Positions 48,566 through 58,290 are shown, counted from the stretch's first letter. The stretch: DNA of 64,000 nt from Streptomyces sp. NBC_01294 (GCF_035917235.1 NZ_CP108423.1:2235001-2299000); one strand, 5' to 3'. The notes: generated by a model not told the origin, from the letters alone. Translations and numbers: made by a program.

Positions 48566-49891
48566 TCAGGAGCGGCCGGACACGGAGCCCCCTTCAGTGA
48601 CCCGCAGCAGGAGGTGCGGGAGCGTTCCGGCGAAGTCCGGGAGGGTGCGGGCGACCCGCCACCAGGCCTCGGGGTCGTCGCCCAGGGCCAGGGCCAGCAG
48701 CCGGTCGGCCTCGGCGTGGGCGGCCAGGACGGCCTCGGGACGGTCGTGCCGGTCGGGATGGTCCACGTCGCCGAGCCAGTGGTCCTCGTCGAGGGCCCAG
48801 CAGGCCGGCAGCTTGTGCCGGATCACGTCGATGCCGGTGAGCAGGCCGCGGTCGAGGCAGTCGCGCACCCAGCGGATGTCCTCCTCGACGCTCTCCATCG
48901 GCACGGCGAGGCTCGCCAGGGCCAGCTCGCGCTCCACGCCCCCGAAGGGCTCGGGGGCCGCCGGAGCCAGCCGGCGCACCGCCCGGACCAGCTCGGGGCC
49001 GGGCTCGGCCTCGTCGGCGGGCTCGGGCGCGGTGCCGTCGGCCACGGCGGCCACCAGCGCGGGCAGCGGGCCCGGGTAACCGGGGGCGTGCCGCAGCAGC
49101 TCCGCCCACAGGCGCGGATCGTCCCCCAGCGGGCGCAGGGCCCGCTGCACGGCCGTCTGCATGCCGGCCTGCTCGGGCAGGGTCCAGCGCAGGCCGTCGG
49201 CCCCGGGAAGGCGGGCCAGCAGCAGCGTGCGGTGCGCGGGCGCGACGTGGGCGACGAGTTCCTCGTGCGTGACCCGGCCCATGCGCACGGCCCGGACGGC
49301 CGGCCGGTGCCACGAGCGCCCGTCCTGCGCCGCCCCGGTGGCCAGGAACGCGCGGACGGTCTGCGGGGGCAGGTCGGCGACGAGCAGCAGGGCCTCGACC
49401 GCGCCGGTCGGCAGCGGGTCGCGGACGTGCTCGGCGAGCAGCCGCTCCGGGTCCGGCCGGTACGGCAGCGCCAGGATGTCCAGCGGGACCCGCGGCCCGC
49501 GCCGGCCGTGCCGGCGCAGCAGGCCGGTCAGCTCGGCGGCGGTGAGCGGTTCCCCGTCGGGGTCGCGGCCGAGCTCGGCGCGGAGCACGGGCAGGAGTTC
49601 CGCCGGCGTCCGGCGGCGGGCGTACCGGGCGGGGCCGGGGAGACCGGGCAGGGGCCGGCCCACGACCCGGGGGTTGCGGGCGATGTAGGTCCGGTCGGCA
49701 GCGCCGCCGTGGCGCAGCAGCAGGGTGACGGTCGAGGCCGACAGCCACTCGTCCCGGCAGAGGTATTTGCGGGCCGGCCCGTCGAGGCGGCCGATCATGT
49801 CGGAGACGACGTGGTCCGGTGCGTGGCGCAACAGGTGCGCCACGCACCAGGCCAGCCGTCGGCTGGTGCGGTCCTGCTCGGCCGTCGGCAT
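48566..49891 (-). CDS. Unrecognised 441-residue protein
   Basis: A long protein with no signal peptide, membrane helix or motif I recognise. It is rich in Leu, Ala, Arg and Pro with repeated helix-pair spacing (for example RRLAWCVAHLLRHAPDHVVS; GAVEALLLVADLPPQTVRAF), which could be HEAT- or armadillo-like. The codon pattern is typical of the genome, so it is a real gene. I chose the ATG at 49891 (MPTAEQDRTSRR). An upstream GTG at 49948 is in frame but would run through a repeat-rich stretch. It ends 19 bp before dxr. I recall comparable unannotated genes in other Streptomyces. Confidence 0.75.
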   Translation of the reverse strand: MPTAEQDRTSRRLAWCVAHLLRHAPDHVVSDMIGRLDGPARKYLCRDEWLSASTVTLLLRHGGAADRTYIARNPRVVGRPLPGLPGPARYARRRTPAELLPVLRAELGRDPDGEPLTAAELTGLLRRHGRRGPRVPLDILALPYRPDPERLLAEHVRDPLPTGAVEALLLVADLPPQTVRAFLATGAAQDGRSWHRPAVRAVRMGRVTHEELVAHVAPAHRTLLLARLPGADGLRWTLPEQAGMQTAVQRALRPLGDDPRLWAELLRHAPGYPGPLPALVAAVADGTAPEPADEAEPGPELVRAVRRLAPAAPEPFGGVERELALASLAVPMESVEEDIRWVRDCLDRGLLTGIDVIRHKLPACWALDEDHWLGDVDHPDRHDRPEAVLAAHAEADRLLALALGDDPEAWWRVARTLPDFAGTLPHLLLRVTEGGSVSGRS

Positions 49892-49918
49892 CGTTCTCGT
49901 CCGCCTCGCGCTGTGCCC

Positions 49919-49945
49919 GTACGTACGCGTACCTGTACGTACGCG
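49919..49945 (-). repeat. Direct repeat upstream of the 441-residue gene
   Basis: The 11-bp sequence GTACGTACGCG occurs at 49919-49929 and again at 49935-49945, a 16-bp period. Each copy is partly self-complementary, and further GTAC/CGTACG words follow to about 49968. It lies just upstream of the chosen start codon and could be an operator. Confidence 0.45.
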
Positions 49946-49996
49946 CACTCGTACTCATCCTCGTACGTCTGTCCGACGTTCGGCGATGATTGCAGG

Positions 49997-51985
49997 TCAG
50001 CGGATGGGGCGGTGCACGTTTTTCTGAACGGAGGGTCCCGGGGCCGCGTCCGCGATCCAGGGGCCGTCGCCGGAGGGGTCGAGGACGCCCTCCTCCAGCC
50101 AGGCGTACGTGCCGGAGAGGACGCCCGCGACCACCTTGCGGTCGAGGTCGTCGGTATTGGCCCAGAGCCGGCCGAAGAGCTCCTCGACACGCAGCCGGGA
50201 CTGCTCGCAGAAGGCGTCGGCCAGCTGGTAGGCCTCGCGGCCGTGCTCGCCGGTGGCACGCAGGTGCTCGGCCCGGACGCAGGCCGCGCTCATCGCGAAG
50301 AGCTCGGCGCCGATGTCGACGATCCGGCCCAGGAAGCCCTGCTTGGTCTCCATGCGGCCCTGCCAGCGGGACATGGCGTAGAAGGTGGACCGGGCGAGCT
50401 TGCGGGCGCTGCGTTCGACGTAGCGCAGGTGGGTGGCGAGGTCGGGGTGGCCGCTCGGGTGGAAGGCCCGGTAGGTGCCGGGGACCTGCCCGGCGCCGGT
50501 GGCCAGCTTGGGCAGCCAGCGGGCGTAGAAGCCGGCGGCGCGGGCGCCCGCCCTGGCCTTGTCGCCGAGTGCCTTGTCCGGGTCGATGAGGTCGCCCGCG
50601 ACCGACAGGTGGGCGTCGACGGCCTCGCGGGCGATCAGCAGGTGCATGATCTCCGTCGAGCCCTCGAAGATCCGGTTGATGCGCAGGTCGCGGAGCATCT
50701 GCTCGGCGGGGACGGCGCGCTCGCCGCGGGCGGCCAGGGACTCGGCGGTCTCGAAGCCGCGGCCGCCGCGGATCTGGACCAGCTCGTCGGCCATCAGGCA
50801 GGCCATCTCGGAGCCGTAGAGCTTGGCGAGGGCGGCCTCGATACGGATGTCGTTGCGGTCCTCGTCGGCCATCTGGGAGGCGAGGTCGACGACCGCTTCG
50901 AGGGCGAAGGTGGTGGCGGCGATGAAGGAGATCTTGGCGCCGACCGCCTCGTGCTTCGCGACCGGCCGGCCCCACTGCTCGCGTACGCCGGACCACTCGC
51001 GGGCGATCTTCAGGCACCACTTCCCGGCGCCTACGCACATGGCGGGCAGCGAGAGCCGGCCCGTGTTGAGCGTGGTCAGGGCGATCTTGAGGCCGGCGCC
51101 CTCGGCGCCGATGCGCTGGCCCGCGGGGACCCGTACCCGGTGGAAGCGGGTGACCCCGTTCTCCAGACCGCGCAGGCCCATGAAGGCGTTGCGGTGCTCG
51201 ACGGTGATGCCCGGCGAGTCGGCCTCCACGACGAAGGCGGTGATGCCGCCGCGGTGGTTCTCTGACTTCGGCACCCGGGCCATCACGACGAGCAGGTCCG
51301 CGACGACCCCGTTGGTGGTCCACAGCTTCACGCCGTCGAGGACGTACTCGCCCGCGTCGTCGTCCGGGACCGCCGTGGTGGCCAGGCGCGCCGGGTCCGA
51401 ACCCACGTCGGGCTCGGTGAGCAGGAAGGCGCTGATCGCGCTGGTGGCGCAGCGCGGCAGGTAGGCGTCCTTCTGCTCCTGCGTGCCGAACATCTTCAGC
51501 GGCTGGGGCACGCCGATCGACTGGTGTGCGGAGAGCAGGGCCCCGATGGCCGGGCTGACCGAGCCGACGAGGGCGAGCGCCTTGTTGTAGTAGACCTGGG
51601 TGAGACCGAGGCCCCCGTACTTGGGGTCGATCTTCATGCCGAGGGCGCCGAGCTCCTTGAGCCCGCGCACGGTCTCGTCGGGGATCTTCGCCTCGCGCTC
51701 GATGCGGGCACCGTCGATCTCGGTCTCGCAGAAAACCCGGAGCCGGGCGAGGAAGGCCTCGCCGCGCCGGACGTCCTCGTCCGCGGGGAGCGGGTGTGGA
51801 TGGATCAGGTCGAGCCGGAAGCGTCCGAGGAAGAGTTCCTTGGCGAAACTGGGTTTGCGCCAGTCCTGTTCCCGGGCCGCTTCCGCGACCTGCCGCGCCT
51901 CGCGCTCGGTCACCTTGGGCTGTGTACCGCCGGCCTGTACGGGCCGTGCGGGCTGTGCAGGCTGTGCGGGCTGTGTTGCGGACAT
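49997..51985 (-). CDS. Acyl-CoA dehydrogenase (long, C-terminally extended type)
   Basis: FAD enzyme for the first step of fatty acyl-CoA beta-oxidation, 662 residues, far longer than the usual 380. Residues 1-20 repeat Ala-Gln-Pro. The dehydrogenase core shows FLLTEPDVGSDPARLAT, LWTTNGVVADLLVV, GGRGFETAESLAARGE and RINRIFEGSTEIM, all family signatures. The C-terminal 180 residues resemble the extension of very-long-chain enzymes. The ATG at 51985 has GAGGTGG 8 bp upstream. It stands alone, and its chain-length preference cannot be read from sequence. It is an unusual neighbour for the aldehyde dehydrogenase, with no shared operon. Confidence 0.93.
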   Translation of the reverse strand: MSATQPAQPAQPARPVQAGGTQPKVTEREARQVAEAAREQDWRKPSFAKELFLGRFRLDLIHPHPLPADEDVRRGEAFLARLRVFCETEIDGARIEREAKIPDETVRGLKELGALGMKIDPKYGGLGLTQVYYNKALALVGSVSPAIGALLSAHQSIGVPQPLKMFGTQEQKDAYLPRCATSAISAFLLTEPDVGSDPARLATTAVPDDDAGEYVLDGVKLWTTNGVVADLLVVMARVPKSENHRGGITAFVVEADSPGITVEHRNAFMGLRGLENGVTRFHRVRVPAGQRIGAEGAGLKIALTTLNTGRLSLPAMCVGAGKWCLKIAREWSGVREQWGRPVAKHEAVGAKISFIAATTFALEAVVDLASQMADEDRNDIRIEAALAKLYGSEMACLMADELVQIRGGRGFETAESLAARGERAVPAEQMLRDLRINRIFEGSTEIMHLLIAREAVDAHLSVAGDLIDPDKALGDKARAGARAAGFYARWLPKLATGAGQVPGTYRAFHPSGHPDLATHLRYVERSARKLARSTFYAMSRWQGRMETKQGFLGRIVDIGAELFAMSAACVRAEHLRATGEHGREAYQLADAFCEQSRLRVEELFGRLWANTDDLDRKVVAGVLSGTYAWLEEGVLDPSGDGPWIADAAPGPSVQKNVHRPIR

Positions 51986-52152
51986 GAGGGGACCCACCTC
52001 GCCGCCGGAGTCGGTTGGCTCACCGGATTACCAGCCGGTGCTACCTGTGAGTCGTACCCCGTCCGGCTCCACCGGAAAAGCCGGGGCGGTCCAGTCGGGC
52101 GAACCGGGGGCCCGGGGGTGCCTCGCCCCCCGTCCGGACGGGGAAAAGGGGG

Positions 52153-52187
52153 ACGGCCGGAGCCCCCGCACAGTAGGCTCCGGCCGT
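52153..52187 (-). terminator. Hairpin after the aldehyde dehydrogenase gene
   Basis: A perfect 12-bp stem ACGGCCGGAGCC/GGCTCCGGCCGT, 11-nt loop, 20 bp past the aldehyde dehydrogenase stop. Confidence 0.75.
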
Positions 52188-52207
52188 CGGCTTTTGGCCG
52201 TACGAGA

Positions 52208-53653
52208 TCAGATGTCGAGGCCGGTCAGGACCAGGACCCGCTCGTACGTGTAGTCGTCCATCGCGTAGCGGACGCCCTCGCGGCCCACACCGGACTGCTT
52301 GACGCCGCCGTACGGCATCTGGTCGGCGCGGTAGGACGGCGCGTCGCCGATGATCACGCCGCCGACCTCGAGCTCGCGGTGGGCGCGGAACGCGGTCTGG
52401 ACGTTGCGGGTGAAGACGCCGGTCTGCAGACCGAACTTCGACTCGTTCACCGCGGCGAAGGCCTCGTCGGTGTTCTCGACCCGCTGCAGGGTCAGGACCG
52501 GGCCGAAGACCTCCTCGGTGGCGAGCTTGACGCCGTCCGGGACGTTCGCGAGGACGGTGGGCTCGTACGAGGCACCCTCGCGCTTGCCGCCGGCGAGCAG
52601 CTTGGCGCCGGCCGACACGGCCTCGTCGACCCAGGACTCGACGCGCTGGGCGGCGGCCTCGGAGACGAGGGGGCCGACGTCGGTGGCGGAGTCGGACGGG
52701 TCGCCGGTGACCTGCGCCTGGACGTTCGCGACGACCTTCTCGACGAGGCGGTCGTAGACGGAGGCGTCGGCGATCACGCGCTGCACGGAGATGCAGGACT
52801 GGCCGGCCTGGTAGTTCGAGAAGGTCGCGATGCGGGTCGCGGCCCAGTCGAGGTCGGCCTCGGAGGACCAGTCGTCGAGGACCACGGCCGCCGCGTTGCC
52901 GCCGAGCTCCAGGGTGCAGTGCTTGTGGGGCACCGACTGCTGGATGGCGTAGCCGACGGTGTCGGAGCCGGTGAAGGAGATGACGGGGAGTCGCTCGTCC
53001 TTGACCAGGGCCGGCATCTTGTCGTTCGCGACCGGCAGGACCGACCAGGAGCCGGCCGGGAGGTCGGTCTCGGCGAGCAGCTCACCCAGGATCAGCCCGG
53101 ACAGCGGCGTCGCCGGAGCGGGCTTGAGGATGATCGGCGCGCCGACGGCGATGGCCGGGGCCACCTTGTGTGCGCACAGGTTCAGCGGGAAGTTGAACGG
53201 CGCGATGCCGAGGACCGGACCCTTGACGAAACGGCGGGTCAGCGCGAGACGGCCGACGCCGCCGGCGTCGGTGTCGAGGCGCTGGGCCTCTCCGCCGTTG
53301 AAGCGGCGGGCCTCTTCGGCGGCGAAGCGGAAGACGGACACCGCACGGCCGACCTCACCGCGGGCCCACTTCACGGGCTTGCCGTTCTCGGCGGAGATCA
53401 GCTGGGCGATCTCCTCGGTGCGCTCGGCGAGCCGCTTGGACACGTGGTCCAGGGCCGCGGCCCGTACGTGGGCGGGCGTCGCGGAGAACTCCGCCGTCAC
53501 CGCGTACGCCGCGGCCACGGCCTCTTCGACCTGCTCGTCGGTCGGCACGCTGACGGTGCCGACCACCCGGCCGTCCCACGGGGAGTGGACGTCGAAGCTG
53601 TCCTCGCCGGTGGCCTGGCGGCCGGCGAGCCAGAAGGCGTGGGTGGAAGTCAT
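52208..53653 (-). CDS. Aldehyde dehydrogenase, probably of GABA/polyamine catabolism
   Basis: An NAD(P)-dependent aldehyde dehydrogenase of 481 residues. The catalytic Cys287 is in NYQAGQSCISVQRV, the catalytic Glu in CTLELGGNAAAVV, and the cofactor loop in ISFTGSDTVGYAI. The ATG at 53653 gives MTSTHAFWLAGRQATGED. The next gene upstream is a PucR regulator on the same strand, and gabT lies 5 kb away. The homologous S. coelicolor region is described as a polyamine/GABA utilisation cluster, so aminoaldehydes or succinate semialdehyde are likely substrates. The exact one is not evident from sequence. Confidence 0.92.
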   Translation of the reverse strand: MTSTHAFWLAGRQATGEDSFDVHSPWDGRVVGTVSVPTDEQVEEAVAAAYAVTAEFSATPAHVRAAALDHVSKRLAERTEEIAQLISAENGKPVKWARGEVGRAVSVFRFAAEEARRFNGGEAQRLDTDAGGVGRLALTRRFVKGPVLGIAPFNFPLNLCAHKVAPAIAVGAPIILKPAPATPLSGLILGELLAETDLPAGSWSVLPVANDKMPALVKDERLPVISFTGSDTVGYAIQQSVPHKHCTLELGGNAAAVVLDDWSSEADLDWAATRIATFSNYQAGQSCISVQRVIADASVYDRLVEKVVANVQAQVTGDPSDSATDVGPLVSEAAAQRVESWVDEAVSAGAKLLAGGKREGASYEPTVLANVPDGVKLATEEVFGPVLTLQRVENTDEAFAAVNESKFGLQTGVFTRNVQTAFRAHRELEVGGVIIGDAPSYRADQMPYGGVKQSGVGREGVRYAMDDYTYERVLVLTGLDI

Positions 53654-53808
53654 GCGAATCCCGGCCCTTCGGAAGTGTGCGGTGGGTCCTGACCCCTCCA
53701 CCGTAGGACTCGGTCGGCGTTTCGGCGTTTATCCGGCGTGTAGTACGTGCCGTCGACGTCGCGCCGGTTTGTCACTGTCGCCCCCCGCGGCCCACCGCAG
53801 GGGCTCCG

Positions 53809-55389
53809 CTACGACGGGGTCGAGGTGGCCTTGAGGGCGAGCCACAGTTCCATCCGGACGTCCGGGTCCTCCAGCGAGCGGCCGAGGATCTCCTCGACGC
53901 GCTTCATCCGGTAGCGCAGCGTGTGCCGGTGCACGCCGAGGTCGGCGGCGGCCGCGTCCCACTGGCCGTGCCGGGAGAGCCACGCCTGCAGCGAGGCCAC
54001 CAGGTCGCCGCGCCCGGTCGCGTCGTGGTCCCGCAGCGCGCGCAGGGTGCCGTCCGCGAAGGCCCGTACCGCGTCGTCGGCCAGCAGCGGCAGGACCGAG
54101 CCCGCCGCCATGTCCTCGTGCTCCACCAGCGGCCGCCCCCGTCGCCGGGCCACGGCGAGCGCCTGGTCGGCCTGCTTGAGGGCCGCCGCCACGCCGCCCG
54201 GCCCGGCCGGTGCGGACAGGCCGACCACCAGTTCGTCCGGCTCCGGACCGGCCGCGTCCCGGCCGCGCCGTGCCTCCAGGGTCTCCGCGTGGTCCACGCA
54301 CGCCTGGACGCCCGAGCCCCCGTCGGAGGCCAGGACCACGAGCCGGCCCGCCTCCGGGACCACCAGCAGTGCCTCCCCCGTGCGGGCGGCCGCCGACTCC
54401 ACCGTGTCGGCGAGCAGGGCCAGGCCTTCCGGCTGCGCCGTTCCCGGCAGCGCCGGCTCGGCCACGATCAGCCGGAACGGCGCCTCCAGCAGGACCCCGT
54501 ACAGGTCCCCGGCCACCGACCGGGCGTGGTCCGCCTCGCCGGCCAGCAGCATCCGCAGCACCGCCGCCCCCAGCCGGGACTCGGCGTCGTGCAGCGAGCG
54601 CGACCGCTCGGTGGTGAGGGTCAGCAGCGCGACCGCGGAGTGGACGGCGTAGCGCTCGGCCGTGCCCAGCGGGGCTCCGGTGCCGACGGCGAGGGCGCCG
54701 CGGGCCCGTCGTCCCGTGCCGAGGGACTGGAGTTCGACGCGGTCCTCCGAGCCGCCGACCACGGCGCTCGCGGGCGCCGGCCGCTCCCGCAGCCGCTCCA
54801 CGTCGGGGGTCAGCCGGGCGGCGCGCCGCGCGGCCCAGTCGGGGGCGGCCGCGACGACCGCGCCCGAGGTGTCGTAGAGCGCCGCCCAGCCGTGCACGTG
54901 CGCGGCCAGCCTCGCCAGCAGCTCGGCGGGCCCGTCGACGGACAGGGCGGCGCGCGTCAGCTCCCGCTGGGCCTCGAAACCGGCGGTCACGGCCCGGTAC
55001 TGGTCCGCCGCGAGGGCCGCGGAGACGGCCTTGCTGATCGCGAGGAAGGGGGTCCGCCGCGGAACCTCCAGCAGCGGCATGTCCTCGGTCCTCGCGGCCT
55101 CGACCAGCGCCTCGGGGATCTCCTCGTAGTTGACGCCGATCGCGAAGCCGATGCCGACGACCCCGGCCGCGGCGAGGCGGCGTACGTAGGCGCGCATCTC
55201 CTCCGGGTCCCCCGCGTCCAGCTTCATCGCGGTGATCAGGAGCAGCTCCCCGCCCTCCATGTAGGGGACGGGGTCGGCGAGCTCGCTGACGTGGGCCCAG
55301 CGCACCGGGGTGTCGAGGCGGCCCTCCCCCGCCCGGACGCTGAGCTTGAGCGCCGAGTGCTGGACGAGTGAGGCGAGGGTGAGCGGCAT
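53809..55389 (-). CDS. PucR family transcriptional regulator
   Basis: A 526-residue regulator. The N-terminal PucR domain (LASLVQHSALKLSVRAGEGR, then VSELADPVPYMEGGELLLIT) is followed by a GGDEF-like middle domain. The C-terminal PucR-type helix-turn-helix reads DLGVHRHTLRYRMKRVEEIL. Such proteins control purine, GABA or polyamine catabolism in response to ligands. It lies 155 bp upstream of the aldehyde dehydrogenase on the same strand, probably regulating it and gabT. PucR-type control of polyamine genes is documented in S. coelicolor; control of these genes is inference. Confidence 0.93.
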   Translation of the reverse strand: MPLTLASLVQHSALKLSVRAGEGRLDTPVRWAHVSELADPVPYMEGGELLLITAMKLDAGDPEEMRAYVRRLAAAGVVGIGFAIGVNYEEIPEALVEAARTEDMPLLEVPRRTPFLAISKAVSAALAADQYRAVTAGFEAQRELTRAALSVDGPAELLARLAAHVHGWAALYDTSGAVVAAAPDWAARRAARLTPDVERLRERPAPASAVVGGSEDRVELQSLGTGRRARGALAVGTGAPLGTAERYAVHSAVALLTLTTERSRSLHDAESRLGAAVLRMLLAGEADHARSVAGDLYGVLLEAPFRLIVAEPALPGTAQPEGLALLADTVESAAARTGEALLVVPEAGRLVVLASDGGSGVQACVDHAETLEARRGRDAAGPEPDELVVGLSAPAGPGGVAAALKQADQALAVARRRGRPLVEHEDMAAGSVLPLLADDAVRAFADGTLRALRDHDATGRGDLVASLQAWLSRHGQWDAAAADLGVHRHTLRYRMKRVEEILGRSLEDPDVRMELWLALKATSTPS

Positions 55390-55570
55390 GGATACCGGGG
55401 CACCTTAGGGGGAGGAGGAGTGCGGCGGCGAGGTGCCGACGCGAGATTCTCGCCGTGGACCGCTACCGCGGACTTCGCCGTGGCGTACGAACGGCTCACC
55501 TTGATTCTGCCATCCCGTACGGGTCGCCTCACGTGATCCGCTCAGTCGGGCCCACGCGACAGGGGGTACC

Positions 55571-55595
55571 GGACCGGGCCCACTCGGCCCGGTCC
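55571..55595 (-). terminator. Hairpin after the TraD/VirD4-like gene
   Basis: A perfect 10-bp stem GGACCGGGCC/GGCCCGGTCC with a 5-nt loop, 7 bp past the stop codon at 55603. The rest of the gap to the PucR start shows nothing I can assign. Confidence 0.7.
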
Positions 55596-55602
55596 GCTCG
55601 GC

Positions 55603-58050
55603 TCACTCCCCGAGCCTCACCAGCAGCGGAGCGGCCCGCTCTCCGCGGACGGAGGTGAGCGAGAGGACGGCGTGGCCGGGGGGCACGGTGTTGGCGAGAG
55701 CGGAAGCCGACCAGCGCTCCCGTTCCACCTGCCGCACCGTGACCGCCTCGGTGGTGACCGCCTTGCCGGTGATCACCTTGCGCACGCTGTGGATGAAGCG
55801 GGTCATGGGCTGGTCGGCGTAGATCGTCCGGTTCGTGACGTCGCGGGTCTCGACCAGCTCGGTCCCCCAGGCGTCCGCGAACCACTTGCCGTCCCAGGTG
55901 GTCACCCCCGAGAAGGCCACCCGGCAGCCGACCGACCCGAGCAGCGGGGTGCGCAGCGGTTCCGGGACGTCGTCCAGGGTGCGCAGGGTGAGCAGGACGC
56001 CCGCGTTCGCCGAGCGCAGCCGCTGAACGCCACGGACGGTCGCGGGCGTCAGGGTCTGCGAGGCATCGTCGAAGACGAGGAAGGCGAAGAGGGAGCGGTC
56101 GGCGCGCGCCGCGGCCGAGCCGTTGAACTGGGCGAGCAGTAGCCGGGCCAGCAGTCGGGAAGCGTCGGCGTGGGCGCGCTCCGGGAGGTCCACACGGACC
56201 CGGATGGGGTGTTCGAGGGCACGCAGGGAGAAGGGCCTCCCGGCGCCGGTGGTGTCGAAGAAGCCCTGGAAGGCAGGCCGGTCGAGCAGTGCGACACGAT
56301 CGGCGAGGAGAGGCCCGGGGTCGCCTTGGACCCCGGACTGCCGGATCCGGGTATCGAGCTCGCGCAGCATGGTCTGGCGATCGGCCCTCTCCAACGCCTG
56401 GCGCAGGGCGCCGAGCGCGGACGGCAGTCCTTCGAGGAGTTCGCGCAGCTCGGGCACGGTGGGGAAACGGCCGTGGGCGAGCCGGAAGGGGCCGATGAGC
56501 TGGGCAAGGGCCGTCGCGGATCGGCGTACGTCAATGCCCGGGATGTCTCCGACGAATGCCTCGGCGAGCAGGGAGGCCGCCTCGTCGGGGTCGGCGGCGC
56601 CGCCGTAGAGGTCGAGGTCATGGATGGATGACGGGTCACCGAGGCGTACGACGATGTCGTAGGCGTCATCGGGACCGAGCTGCGTTCCAGCTGCTGCGAC
56701 GACGATCACCGCGGCCTCGCCCGCCAGCGCTTGGAGCAGCAGCGATTCGACGACAGGCCGGACCAGCCGGCCGGTCTTGCCGGCGCCGGAAGGTCCGACG
56801 GCGAGCATCGAGGTCCCCAGCACCCCCGGGTCCAGGGCGAAGCCCGTTCCCCGGCGCTCGTGGGGGTTGGATTCGGCGTCTGTGACGCTGCCGAGCCGGA
56901 GCTGGGCGACGACGAGGTCGTGCCGGGCGGTTCGGACGGGCAGGTCGCGGGCTCCGGAGGGGTGGCCGCAGGCGGCTGCGCCCTGGTCCCGTACGGCCTT
57001 GGCGAAGGCCGTACGTCGGGCGGGGTCCACCAGAACGGAATCCCAGGCGCGCCGGATCCGTACGTGGTCCACGTCGTTCATCCGCCCGGCTGCGGCTTCG
57101 GCGGCCAGCCGGTCGGCGGACTCCCCCAGCCCTGCGGCGCGCAGCTGTGGCCAGCCGGCGGGGTCGTCGGGGGCCGGCTCGCTCGGGGAAGGAGAGGTAT
57201 CGGCGGGCCGGGTGGGGGTACGGAGGCCGGCCAGGAGGGCGGCCCAGCCGCCGAGGCGGGCGAAGACGAGGAAGAGCGGGGCGTAGATCAGCGCGTAGAT
57301 GACGTAGGTGACCAGAGAACCGGTCACCCTGCCGAGCTCGCCGTACGGAAGGTGCCCGAAGGCCAGTGGATAGACCGTCAGTACCTGGTTCTGGATCAGC
57401 AGGACGGTCACGAAGGCTCCAGCCACGGCGCCCGCCGCGCGGTACCAAGGTCCTCGCGCGGCGATCAGGTCGTCGAACACGGCCCTCCAGCCGCCGAGCT
57501 TGGCAAAGCCGAGGAACAGGCCCACCGTGCCCAGCAGCTCGTAGAGCTGTACAGCCGCCTGCCCCCGGTGGTCGGCCGCGACCTTGGCGGACCCACCCGT
57601 CCACCAGCTTTCCGGGGTGAAGTAGTAGAGCGGAGCGCCGAGAAAGGGAAGCTTCCCCTCCCTGAAGGCCCGCCAGCACACGAAGAAGACGAGGAAGGCA
57701 ACCACGACTCGGGTCAGCATCCACCAGCCGGAACCGGCCTTCGGCGCGACCGGTGTGTATGTGAGGCGCCAGAAGCCCGGCTCCACCTCAGGCCGGGGGA
57801 CGCGCAGCCATGCCGTGAAGGGGGTGTCGACCGGGCCCTCGACCCCGGTTGCGGCGGTTCCCGGGGCCGCTCCGGGTGCGTAGGCGGGCAGGGGCGGCAG
57901 TACCGGGGCCATGGCAGGCCGGGGCGGCAGCGAAGGCAGCGGCCCCGCGGGGTGGGGCACGTGAGGGCCCGCCGCCGTCTCGGGCGGTCCACCGTGTCCG
58001 CCGTGGTCTTGGTTTCGGCCATGACCGCCGTGCATGCCATCGGTGTCCAT
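55603..58050 (-). CDS. TraD/VirD4-like membrane ATPase
   Basis: An 815-residue protein. Residues 1-60 are His/Gly/Pro-rich. Four hydrophobic helices lie at about 112-130, 165-185, 205-230 and 240-275. A conjugation-coupling-protein-type ATPase domain follows: Walker A GPSGAGKT around Lys425, and FLVFDDASQTLTPATVRGVQ with an Asp-Asp-Ala where the Walker B Asp-Glu is expected. The block LRSANAGVLLTLRTLDDVPE corresponds to the sensor region. It resembles T4SS coupling proteins and conserved Streptomyces ATP/GTP-binding proteins, but no relaxase or conjugation gene is nearby, so a DNA or protein translocation role is open. Divergent from gabT. Confidence 0.8.
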   Translation of the reverse strand: MDTDGMHGGHGRNQDHGGHGGPPETAAGPHVPHPAGPLPSLPPRPAMAPVLPPLPAYAPGAAPGTAATGVEGPVDTPFTAWLRVPRPEVEPGFWRLTYTPVAPKAGSGWWMLTRVVVAFLVFFVCWRAFREGKLPFLGAPLYYFTPESWWTGGSAKVAADHRGQAAVQLYELLGTVGLFLGFAKLGGWRAVFDDLIAARGPWYRAAGAVAGAFVTVLLIQNQVLTVYPLAFGHLPYGELGRVTGSLVTYVIYALIYAPLFLVFARLGGWAALLAGLRTPTRPADTSPSPSEPAPDDPAGWPQLRAAGLGESADRLAAEAAAGRMNDVDHVRIRRAWDSVLVDPARRTAFAKAVRDQGAAACGHPSGARDLPVRTARHDLVVAQLRLGSVTDAESNPHERRGTGFALDPGVLGTSMLAVGPSGAGKTGRLVRPVVESLLLQALAGEAAVIVVAAAGTQLGPDDAYDIVVRLGDPSSIHDLDLYGGAADPDEAASLLAEAFVGDIPGIDVRRSATALAQLIGPFRLAHGRFPTVPELRELLEGLPSALGALRQALERADRQTMLRELDTRIRQSGVQGDPGPLLADRVALLDRPAFQGFFDTTGAGRPFSLRALEHPIRVRVDLPERAHADASRLLARLLLAQFNGSAAARADRSLFAFLVFDDASQTLTPATVRGVQRLRSANAGVLLTLRTLDDVPEPLRTPLLGSVGCRVAFSGVTTWDGKWFADAWGTELVETRDVTNRTIYADQPMTRFIHSVRKVITGKAVTTEAVTVRQVERERWSASALANTVPPGHAVLSLTSVRGERAAPLLVRLGE

Positions 58051-58290
58051 GAAAACGCTGCCCCCTGCCCGTTACCGCCTTGCGCTGCGTGGTCAATCTA
58101 GTGGCCCCCGCCGTCCGGCTGCCCGCACCCGGCCATGATCCGCGAGATGCGCGCCGCGCCCTTCCTATGGCCGTCGCGGACAAGGACACGCGGTGATCAC
58201 TACCGAACGGAGCATGCAGGACCACCGCTCCCGGGCCTAGCCTGCGGACAAAGACACAAGTGCGTCCGAAAACACCCCCAGGAGCCCTCC

